The translations under genes were made by a program, and so were the position numbers. Source: Batillaria attramentaria (lineage: Eukaryota; Mollusca; Gastropoda; Batillariidae). Taken from it: DNA of 64,000 nucleotides. The stretch lies in the NCBI GenBank assembly GCA_018292915.2, contig JACVVK020000013.1:12501-76500 (forward strand), read 5' to 3'. Positions 39,004-47,751 of this stretch are shown here, in pieces (positions within the stretch are counted from its first letter, which is position 1; every line of letters starts with the position of its first letter). The notes under the pieces are model-generated. The model saw only the letters and a program-made list of their open reading frames with translations, was not told where the DNA came from and ran no database searches.

Positions 39004-39439
39004 CGTGCATGCATGCGTACACGCGCACCCAGTTCATGTGTATGCATTTTTGGGAACTGGTATCTTGATTTACAGGGTTTGCAGTTTGAAATGGATATCC
39101 CTGACCAGGCATACAACTGCAACAGTCCAACATATCAAGTAGCTGAAGTCTTGATTTTGAGTTTTTCCCCCACCTAAAATATAGGACCTTTCATTTTCTT
39201 TCACTAGGTGTTCTGACGTTCTGTGTGTGTATGTGTGTGTGTGTGTGTGTGCATTTTCTTTGGGTCAGTTGCTTATATTCCCACACGTCTTTCCAGGCAT
39301 TTCAGGGGAATCAGAAGCTGACAGGAAGAAACGTGAACGAGAGGAGAAACGCCTGCAAAGACAGAAAGAACTTCAGGAGAAACGCGAGGCAAGAAAAGGT
39401 GGAGGTGCAATGAAACTTGGTGCCAAGAAAATAGGATGA
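30129..39439 (+). CDS. SCYL1: SCY1-like pseudokinase 1 (20 exons, one apparent frameshift)
   Basis: Scaffold pseudokinase of cis-Golgi/COPI trafficking. The start MWGLFSRDP matches vertebrate SCYL1 (MW-F-RDP); the frame is open upstream to an ATG at 30012, but homology favours 30129. Order: pseudokinase domain (residues about 1-330; HNN in place of catalytic HRD, RHPNIL, ETLFLEEIQ-like SMLFLEEIQ), HEAT repeats (about 340-550; [35 protein letters not shown]), an acidic tail with three [12 protein letters not shown] motifs, and a basic coiled coil ending KLGAKKIG. Exons: 30129-30242, 30361-30420, 30634-30714, 30974-31090, 31534-31756, 32016-32106, 32623-32778, 33274-33432, 33832-33939, 34260-34373, 34656-34748, 35329-35391, 35682-35870, 36363-36438, 36678-36815, 37273-37445, 37843-37971, 38333-38503, 38694-38913, 39297-39439. 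All junctions are canonical. About 872 aa once one missing base near 31660 is allowed for (human 808). Confidence 0.96.
32170..32495 (+). repeat. tRNA-derived SINE (diverged)
   Basis: GGTGGTTAAGAGACAAATG and CCAGGTTCAGGTCCTGCTCG (B-box-like), then TTCTTGTACGTGGCACTG, GTAGCTGAGCCGCCTCTTCG and a tail AATCGGGTAATGCACCTAC. It matches the order of 26985-27335 and lies in a SCYL1 intron. Confidence 0.75.
33229..33261. repeat. (GT)n microsatellite next to a SCYL1 acceptor
   Basis: About 16 GT units end 12 bases before the exon 8 acceptor (AG at 33272-33273), so they form part of the upstream recognition region. Confidence 0.9.
34717..34864 (+). repeat. 74-bp tandem duplication of the SCYL1 exon 11 end
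   Basis: TTTGCTCGACTGCAGTCTAA, then AGATGATCAG and the donor GTCAGTAG, occurs at 34719 (true exon end) and again at 34793 inside the intron. The second copy has a donor but no acceptor. Confidence 0.9.
34915..35020 (+). repeat. SINE head fragment
   Basis: GGCCGGGAGCCAGGATAACC is followed by a B-box-like TGGGTCATGAGCTCATACCC and GGCTTTC. It resembles the 10095 family but is diverged and lacks the tail. Confidence 0.45.
35025..35385 (+). repeat. 116-bp tandem triplication of the SCYL1 exon 12 acceptor
   Basis: Units start at about 35025, 35140 and 35257. Each carries GTGGAAGCTGCACTAGAGTA, then TTTTGTTTTGTTCTCCAG and the exon 12 start GGTGGAATCAGAACAAATAC. Only the third continues into the full exon with a GTAAGT donor. 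The first two break after GGAAAATTG into intron sequence and reach a stop codon if read through. Confidence 0.95.
35895..36000 (-). repeat. SINE fragment
   Basis: Reverse orientation of the block with TGAGCTGAGCC, TGTGTGTGATTCATG and GTAAGCATGCGTG, similar to the middle of 26985-27335. Diverged. Confidence 0.5.
36090..36290 (+). mobile_element. 3' end fragment of a non-LTR retrotransposon
   Basis: CTTATCCAAGCGCCTGAAGA, then CTCATCTCTTC, reads [11 protein letters not shown], the characteristic last residues of many LINE reverse-transcriptase ORFs. After a T-rich interruption it continues GCGCCGTGAGCACTCC and GGGCTATAGGAAGTCTCC, then (ATC)n, a typical LINE tail. The rest of the element is missing. 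Confidence 0.65.
38115..38275 (+). repeat. tRNA-derived SINE (diverged)
   Basis: GTAGCTGACCTGGTAAAACA (A-box region), then GGTCATGAGTTTGAATTCTT (B-box-like), TCTTCGATATCACCCATGTG and AAAAGAACATTAAACCTGC. It matches the 10095-10262 family and lies in a SCYL1 intron. Confidence 0.75.
38964..39000. repeat. (GT)n microsatellite
   Basis: About 17 GT units followed by GCGTGCGTGCATGCATGC, in the last SCYL1 intron. Confidence 0.9.
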
Positions 39440-40589
39440 GTGCATACAAAATATCGTTTTAGGCAGAAAATTGTGCTGTGGACTTCTGAGGTCCATAGAA
39501 AAAAAAATTTCAGTGCGCACTTGCCCCAAGTGTGTCAGAAGTGATGTTGGGAAGTACTGCTGTTTAAACTTTTGCAGGTGTCAGTAAACAAAACAGGCCG
39601 TCAGAGACGAATAGTGTGATATGGTGCTTGAAGGACCTGTGTATGATGCGCTGAACGGTGTTATTAGAGAATGTTGTGAGGAGTGATCTCTTGGTCCCAT
39701 TGTCCTGTACACTTTGTAGGTTTCTTGTGAAATGTGTGTGTGTGTGGTGTGTGCATGTGCATGAGGGAGAGACATTTGTTCAAAAGGAAGAAAGGAACAT
39801 CTGCAAAGCCGGACTGAAGTTGTTTTTTCATTGGGATAGATTCAATCCGTTCAGTGCAATATGTATACTTTGGCAGGTACCAAGTGCATAAAATCTTATC
39901 TACTTATTTAATTGACATACCTGCGTAAGACAACAATTATGGTGATGTGGATCGGTCTTCCAGACCAATTGGTATGAATGTTGAAGTATTACTGTATATA
40001 TTCTGCTGTTAAAAAGTGATACAGGAAAAACTGTACCACTTTTTTTATGAATCAAAAAATATGTGGTCTCATCACTAATGCCTTCAATTGCATGTGTACA
40101 GCTGTTGTCATAGAACAAAGACTTCGCTAGTTTTATGGGGGATTCATTAAATCGTGTGTGTTCTGGTAATCGTACCATGTATAAATATTGTGCATTTTAT
40201 GTTCTGCTTCCAGCTAATCACAGTTGCAGTAGGCTGAGTAGTTTAGATCGACTCCTCACAGTGACTGCAGTGTGTGATATAGCAACACAAGTGTTCCAGA
40301 CGCTGTCATTATGTAGAATATATATGTTCACTGTGGGTAGTGTTCACATATTCACTGGTAGTGTCAAAACGTTCAGGAAGTTTATTTTATTTAATCCATG
40401 TTGTTATTTGTGCTTGTTTACAATACTGACTGAAACATGTCCTGTTGAATTGTCAGTTTTTCCAGATCATTTGAAGAATATGTAGTAGCATGGGGAATTA
40501 TCTCCTACAACATGGGTTGTTGTCAGGCTTGAAATCCATTGACAAGATTAAAATTGTGCATGTCCTGTTATTGATGTGTGTTTTCATAC

Positions 40590-41170
40590 AAGGACCCGGG
40601 AGTACATGTTTGACCCCTCACTGAAATTCACCCAGCATCGTGAGAAACTTGTCAACAAGGCAAACAGGTTAGTTGGACTCAAGAGAGGGTCTTTCGACCA
40701 CACCGACAAGCAAACATTGACCCATCTGCTGAAGGGTCTTGTACACCCCGTCTAGAGTATGGTGCCACAGTTTGGTCACCCCTCTTCAAAAACGATGCTG
40801 TGCTGATAGAGAACGTCCAGTGCAGAGCAACGAAGTTGATCCCCGAGCTGGCAGAACTAGAGTATGAAAATAGACTGAGAAAGCTGGGTTTTCCAGTCTT
40901 GAATACAGAAGACTGAGAGATCTCATTGAGGCCTACAAATTCACCCATGGTTTCTGATGTAGATGTCGAGAGTGACCTGTCCCACTGCAGCAAGGAAAGC
41001 AAAATAAGCCACAAGTCCAAACAGGCATCTTCCTTGAAATTAGGAAGCAGAGTGGTTGACATGTGGAACAATCTGATTGAATCTACCAGATCTGGTCATT
41101 TAGGCCCCATCATCAAGGGACTTTTCTCCTCTTGCTGTCCACTTAGGCTTTTGCGCTGTTGGATTTAAGT
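40590..41170 (+). pseudogene. Dead LINE reverse-transcriptase C-terminal fragment
   Basis: In two to three shifted frames it reads DPSLKFTQHREKLVNKANR, then RLEYGATVWSPLFKNDAV, IENVQCRATKLIPELAEL, then LEYRRLRDLIEAYKF and SRVVDMWNNL. This is the familiar C-terminal pattern of CR1/Jockey-like non-LTR retrotransposons. Stops and frameshifts show it is inactive. The 5' part is absent. The clade was not assigned. Confidence 0.85.
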
Positions 41171-41941
41171 TAGTGCTAGGGGTAATTCTTACTATATGTG
41201 TGCATTCACAATTTTTCATTAGTTATTTTGTCAGTTCTAAATACACCGTCTTATGATTTTCCAGTTTATAGGATGATTTATTTATTCCTAATGGTTTCAG
41301 ACTTGAATCCAGGTGTAAGTTTTAAAAATCACATGGAATTGTTTAGGTGCTGGATGATAACACTGATAAGTGACTCAGCATGTAGACCTGTCAAAATGCT
41401 TCATATTCATAGATTCCTTGCTATTTTGTCAATACTAAAAGCAGCAGTAAATATAAATCTGACAATCTTGAAAGTACCCATCAAACTGATAATTATGATG
41501 TTTCTTCATCATATCCTCAGTATTACTTACAGCTGACAATTGCCATAATACATGTATCACAAACCGGTAGATGTACCCATCAAATGAACCCATTATCATA
41601 AGGATCTTGGGGCACAATGTTAAAGGGAGGTGAGTGTTGTCTCCTCAGGGTGTGAAAACCCTCACAGCAAGATCTGTCACTGAGAAACCAATAGTCACCA
41701 CAGGTACAGTCAGCTCGCTGGTTGATTTTGCTTTACATTGAATGTTCCGAAAGGTCTGCCTTCAGTTGTGCCTTTAAGAACCACAGAAGTACTGGAAATT
41801 CATAATTCAACATTGCAAACAGCTACCCAAACATTTCATGAAACTTGCATGTGCATGTCTTTGGTTTTGAATGAAATACTGAAGATTATCTTTCATGGAC
41901 TGGGTACCGGTATGAGGGATGCGTCTTGTTTGTATTGTGCA

Positions 41942-41993
41942 AATAAAAAATAATTGTACATGATACATCGACATCGTACACAGACTGAATAAA
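41942..41993 (+). terminator. Candidate SCYL1 poly(A) signals
   Basis: AATAAA occurs at 41942-41947 and 41988-41993, followed by GT-rich sequence. Inferred from motif and position. Confidence 0.35.
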
Positions 41994-42149
41994 TTTGCAC
42001 TATCATTAAAAGTGAAGCCTGCATTGTTTGTGCAAATGGATGTGTCAACTCAGGATGAATCTTCAGTGTAAATCTACAATCGTCAATCCTCATAAATACC
42101 GGTACTACACACGAACAAGCAACGCTTTCATCGTCCCTTTCAAACAAAT

Positions 42150-42155
42150 TTTATT
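42150..42155 (-). terminator. Candidate MRPL11 poly(A) signal
   Basis: TTTATT on the plus strand reads AATAAA on the minus strand, about 460 bases past the MRPL11 stop and about 155 bases from the last candidate SCYL1 signal. Confidence 0.45.
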
Positions 42156-42611
42156 AATAATCGTCCTTTGTTTTAGACATACACACACACTCATCACATT
42201 TGAACAGAATACCATGGTGAAGTATCCACAGTGTCTCATTTCTGACTTACCAATGCACTGAGCAGAGGCTCGGTTTGTAAAGGAGGTATTATAGCCCATT
42301 TCTCTCTGAAAAACTAAAGTCCCTGGTACAACACTATTAGTACATGTGCCACAAGTACAATGCCACTGTTGCCAAGTTGACCCTCACTGTCTGTCCTCTC
42401 TGCTTTGTTGCTTATGTGCCATAGCACAAGAGACATCCAAAGCAGACAACATCACTTGGGTCAAAATGCAGGAGCTGGCCTTATCCACTGTGCACACTCC
42501 TTCCCGTAACCCCCCAGTTTCACACTGCTCCCTGAACGGAACAGCTCACAAGGGAGGGACATGTCACCATCGCACATTTGCTGCTAGCACAACCAACCTA
42601 CCAGCACACTG

Positions 42612-44206
42612 CTATAACCGAAGCATTTTAGCTTGTCTTATCTCTTCAAGCTCTTTAGCTTGCTGCTCAAGTTCAACCTTGCGGTTTTCCAAAAATGCAC
42701 GATATTCTTCCTCATCTAAGAGAGGTACAATTTCAATGCCGCATCCATGGGCCGTGCCGATGATTTTCCTTGCACACTTCCTTCAAAGGGACGTTTTCGT
42801 AGGCTGGGTCTTGCGACTTTATTACAGCTATTTCATAGACATGCTTCAATGATACCTTTCCTGCTGTCTCTTGGCCTGTTAGAGGAAAAGAAAGAGAAAA
42901 CAGAAACCACCGTTGTTAAACCTAAATAAAAGCAATAAAGGTGCGGCCTGCACTCTGCCCTTACGCACATATTTTGATGATTTACCATAGGAACTATGTA
43001 AGCAACCTTACCAACCCTTTCATCCCCCACCCCCACAATGAAAAAGCTGACAAAACTTTACTGAGAAGTATAAACTGGTCAGATCTATAACAGAAAGACA
43101 ACAAGACATGTGCGTACCTGGCTTCATCGCTCCCCTCTTTGCTCCAGCTGCCTGCTTCAAGAAGTAAGTCACTGGTGGCTGGCTGATGCTCATCTCATAA
43201 CTTCTGTCAGGCTGTGCATTAAACAGAAGAGAGGGGTATTACAATTTAAACCAGTGCACTTGCAAATATGCACAGTGCGAAACATGGGTTGATAACATCA
43301 GCCTGAAACAGCCGTTAACCATGGCGTTTGCCCGCAACTAGCGCAAGCAAGCACAGTGACTCGGAGAAACACACATCTGCTGATATCAGTGCCCTTTGCA
43401 TCCTTGAACAAATGAAATATAAATTTTATGTTTAATTAACAAAATTGGACACATTTTGAATTTAAACAATAAAAAGTTTCACAGTGAGAGCAAAGATTGT
43501 TTTTTGAAGCTATAATCTAAACTTAATTATAAATGTGTCTGAGAGAGTCACAGACTGTGGGTGAGAGACAGAAGGTAAGTAGACATACATTGACTTTTAT
43601 GCTGGTTGGCAGTGGAATTCCCTGGTTTGATGTTGCTTGTCTTTTCATTGAAATCTTTGCAAAACTGTGCTATCTGGATTTGCCTCTGTAGAGAAAAAAA
43701 ATGGAATAATTAACTCAAGAAAATTACAAAGAAACTCGAAGCCAGACTGACTTACCGCTAATTACAGTTTCAAATGGAGGATACCATGAAATCACTCTAA
43801 TTTACTCTAATCTGATCAAATTCAAAATCTTGGTCACCTTTATCAACTTGTTTTTCCTATGGTTAGAGTTCTGACAGGCCTTCATGGAAACCTTAACATC
43901 GGACCTCAAAGAAAAGATTACATTTCCTGAGATACACTAAGCACTTTCCAAGAACAGCAAACATGGATGCATTTTATAATCCACACTCTCCCCCTGTGAA
44001 CTTTGCATAACCTTGATGGAAACATCAGCATAAATTTTTGGTCTAATGCAGAATTTTCGAACCTGTCCAAGCTGAGGTCCAAGTGGTGGTGCTGCCGCTG
44101 CCTGTCCTGCTGGTATAGTGACTTTCATGAACGGAGGATGGTTGACTTTTTCAATAACTTTTTTGACAGCTCTCGCAGCACCTCGCCGGGCTCCCCGCGC
44201 CGCCAT
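42612..44206 (-). CDS. MRPL11: Mitochondrial ribosomal protein L11 (4 exons, two apparent frameshifts)
   Basis: Protein uL11m of the mitochondrial large ribosomal subunit; bacterial-type L11 sits at the GTPase-associated centre and contacts rRNA and elongation factors. Exons on the minus strand: 44206-44063, 43685-43589, 43211-43118, 42875-42612; all junctions are GT/AG. The N-terminal domain reads [18 protein letters not shown], then [17 protein letters not shown], then [20 protein letters not shown]; the C-terminal domain reads [16 protein letters not shown]. It ends [12 protein letters not shown] and a TAG stop. Expected length is about 198 aa (human 192). Two extra bases break the frame: one G in exon 2 (CCAGGGAATTCC, about 43616-43621) and one A in exon 4 (about 42763-42766). 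Without them the protein reads through in the family pattern. The ATG lies inside a YY1-type motif. Confidence 0.93.
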
Positions 44207-44417
44207 CTTGACGCCAGAAGTTCACTCCCTTAGTTACTCATTCCCAATAGTCCCATTTCGAAATAAAGGAGAAAGTACAAAATAAAAAAAATAACATAAA
44301 TTTTTTCCAGTAAAACGATTTTGTCTCCATTAGCAACGTACAATTTTGAGAAAAAAAATTGGCCCTAAAATTACCTTGACTATTTTCAAACTAGGGTACG
44401 AGAAACAACATGGCGGC
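44199..44417. promoter_or_regulatory. Compact bidirectional promoter of MRPL11 and SF3B2
   Basis: About 200 bp separate the MRPL11 start codon from the presumed SF3B2 first exon. Each side carries a YY1-type motif facing outwards: AAGATGGCGGC on the minus strand (44199-44209, containing the MRPL11 ATG) and AACATGGCGGC on the plus strand (44407-44417). YY1 sites at this position mark TATA-less housekeeping promoters in animals (established knowledge). The spacer is AT-rich with no TATA box at a clear distance. Confidence 0.6.
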
Positions 44418-44466
44418 GTTCTCATGCTGATTTTTGTTCGGCGTATTGAACTCGATTTCAGTTTCC
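44407..44466 (+). other. SF3B2: Presumed non-coding first exon of SF3B2 with a 6-codon uORF
   Basis: Ends in TTTCC followed by the donor GTAAGT (44467). It contains ATGGCGGCG...TGA (44410-44430), a six-codon upstream frame. The next exon begins after TTTTCAG at 44913. Its 5' boundary is not visible. Confidence 0.45.
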
Positions 44467-44964
44467 GTAAGTATATTGCATTTAACTGATTGACGTTAGT
44501 GTTGCATCACACACAAGAAAACAGTATCGTTTCTTTTGCGATGCTTTCCTTTTTGTATCCACAAGACGCGGGCTTCATCGAGCTGATCTCGGTAGGCATC
44601 GCATCAATGCATAGGTCTCTTGTTTTCATGCTTTGCCGGTCTTTTAGTTTTACGTTCGAGAACGTAGGAAACAATGTGGGTGTGTGAAGGTAACTTTGAT
44701 TTATATATATTGATATATTAAAAATGCACTTAACTTGGGTAATTCGTTGATTTGCTTCAAATGATAAGCCACACTCGCATCCAGGCAGCTCCAGAGACGT
44801 GATACGTCGAACAGAAGAAATTCGATGTGCATAGGCAGTCACACACACACACAAACACAGTAGGTAACCCATGATTATTTGATTTTAATTAAATTGTTGC
44901 TTTTGTTTTCAGGAAAAAGATATAAAACAACTATTACCAAGATAAGTCACTGGACGACATTAAG

Positions 44965-47711
44965 ATGGCAGTAAGTATTTTCAATTTCATTGACCTGTGA
45001 GTGTCATGGTGTTAGAGATGTTTAGTCATCTTCTGATTTTTCCCTATGCACAGATTAGGCATTATTCTCATTTGAGACCAGTTGCAGTTAATGTAATCTG
45101 TAGTAACGTTGTGTGTAACACTGACCAGGGTGAAAATTACACGTCAATTGTCAGTTGTTACGGATACAGTGTAGAACATTAGAAAGTTCCAGCAACAAGA
45201 ACAATGTTACAAGCTCATTGTGTATAAAAATTATACATAACTAAGGTGTAAATTTTGCAGGGTTGTGAAAATGTTTATAGCCAGCCAAAAATCCTGCAGC
45301 AGATTGCTGCATTCTTTACTTTCTGAAGTATGAGATCACATTCACCAAGAATAGAACTTTGTCACTGCTTGAAACTTTTGTTTTTAAAATACAGCTTTAT
45401 CAGTTCATTTCTGTGTTTAAACTCCTTTTATGTTTCTTTCCAGACACCAGGTGATGAAAATGAAGGTAAGGAACCAATGTTGCTGTGTACACGAAGTACA
45501 ACTAGTAGTTCATTTTCTCCAGACATAATTTGAATTGAAAGAGATATAAATAATTAATATTATCTGATTGTCTAATTTCATTAGAAACTGGATACAGGGA
45601 ATATGTGTAAAATGGTGTGCACCTCAGTACTGTAAATTTAAGGTACGGGTATTACTAATGAAACTGAACTTTGTCAGACTCATTTTAACTAGAAAGACTA
45701 AAACAGTAAAAGATTTTGATGTGCTATTTTTCAGGATTTCAAGAGGTGTCATCGGGAGCAATGATGGTGAATATTTTATGCCTTTTAAATCATTCAAAGA
45801 ATTGTTTTAGTCCAGTTCTGTAGTGTTAGCACTAGTCTTGAATTTGGTGATGATGAACTGATGTCAGTCTCGGGTGGGTGGGTGTTTGGGGGTTTAACGT
45901 CCTTTTCCACCATATAAGGATGATATCAAAGACGGGGCAACGATGAAAAAGCCAGCACAAACATTTGGCCCCGACCAGGATGCGAACTCACGACCCGAGC
46001 ATGAGAAGTTCAGCACTCTACCATTCGACCACCCCGGCTCCCCTGATGTCAGTCTCACTAACTTGACTAAGTACTAACTTCAGATAATATGTAAGCTGTT
46101 TGTATCATCTATTTTTTATTAGTAGTAGTAGTATGTTGGTTGCATTTTTATTTTCGGTCATGGTTGTAACTGAGTGTTTGTCTTTTGACTTTCAGGGCGG
46201 TGATACTGGTGGCCAGGTGAGTAATCAAATGGTGTCCTACTACCTGCACTGATATCTCAGTTATGTGGGACAGCTGTATTTGTTTTGGCATAACAGTTTA
46301 TCTTGAATTTAAATAAATGTATTATAAAGAACACTTGATAAAGGCTGCAGTGGTTTCTCAGTTTGATGGAGACAAATTGAGAATCTGCTGAACAAGCTTT
46401 TGGGTTATGGAAAATTTAACACTGCCCAATGCTACTGCTACTGTGTACTCAAGATTTTATCTCAGATCATAGAGACTAGGTTTGTCATGCACTTGAATCA
46501 TGCTTCGTGGCTTTTTGTTTTAGTTCATGTACGCACTGTATGAGTCTGTATGAATGACTATGAGTGCACACCATCGATTCTGGCTCACTTGTGTAACCAT
46601 CCGTGGTGTGTGTGTGTGTGTCTCTGTGTTTATGTGTGTGTCCGCAAAACTTTAGCATTGGGATTTTCTGAGAAACCACAAACAGCAGAGGCACCAAACT
46701 TGACCCAAGGTCTCTAAGTCATTAAAGCTGTCTCAGGTCTCTGTGAACTTTGACCTGTAATGACCTTGACTTAAGTTCAAGGCCATACAAGCTGTCCATT
46801 GAAAAACTTCTGTGTTGGCATTTTCTCAGGAACTACAGATACTCGAGTCACCACACTTGGCATGATCTGATGTTAATCTTTTCCACTTCAGGATGAATCT
46901 GAATTCATTGTACTTTGCATACAGACTCACTTCACAGAAGACCTCGTTACTGATGTTGCTTATCTTGACGCCATGTTGCTTGCAGTCTGACTTGGACCAG
47001 GAGCTTGCCCGCAAGGTGGCGCTCCAGACACAGATGCTGGAACACCAGAAGGAGGTTCTCGGCTACCAACAGTCATTGATGTTGCAACAGCAGCAACAGC
47101 CACAGGTAGCTATACAATTTCCCTCATATTCTGTACTTGCGTTATTCTGATTTCTTGGTTCCTTTGTTTTAACAGTTGATGGCGATACAACGACAGTACA
47201 CGGCTCCACCCTAACTGAGTGCTCACAGAAAGAAAGAAAGAAAGAAAAAGCTGTTGATTACTGGAGTGATATGTTGAAGAGATGGGACACCAGTTGAACT
47301 ATTGTTTGGCTGTATTTCAACCTTCAGATTCAAGCTGTATATTCCATGAACTTTGAGGAGAATTGTAGGGTAGCGTAGCTGTTTCAGTGTTGTAGTGGCA
47401 GTGCTTAGATCATGATTTTGATGCCATTGTGGGAGCCAAGAGTTCTGTGCCGGGTGTTTACCTGTTGCTCAGACAACCAACCGAAGCAGATACGGATAAT
47501 TTTCTCAGTGCTTGGTGATAACTTTTCTCAATTCAGTTCAATTCAATTCAATAATTCTTTATTGTCCTCAAGAGGAGGCATTTCGGTTGCGGCGTAAAAA
47601 CAGACGATGACATACACAATATAACGTGTCCCAATAGTTGAATCTGTAATATCACAACAATAGCACGCACACACACGTGCACGCCCACACCCACACGCAC
47701 CCACGCAAGCG

Positions 47712-47751
<40 letters not shown>

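Larger units (their letters stand above)
39440..42000 (+). other. SCYL1 3' UTR and flank
   Basis: No second gene is visible. The first strong plus-strand AATAAA signals are at 41942-41947 and 41988-41993, which would give a 3' UTR of about 2.5 kb that includes the LINE fragment at 40590-41170. Earlier, weaker sites may be used instead. Confidence 0.45.

Noticed and set aside
42346..42852. 168-codon plus-strand frame
   Set aside because: Antisense to MRPL11 exon 4, whose minus-strand protein matches a known family.
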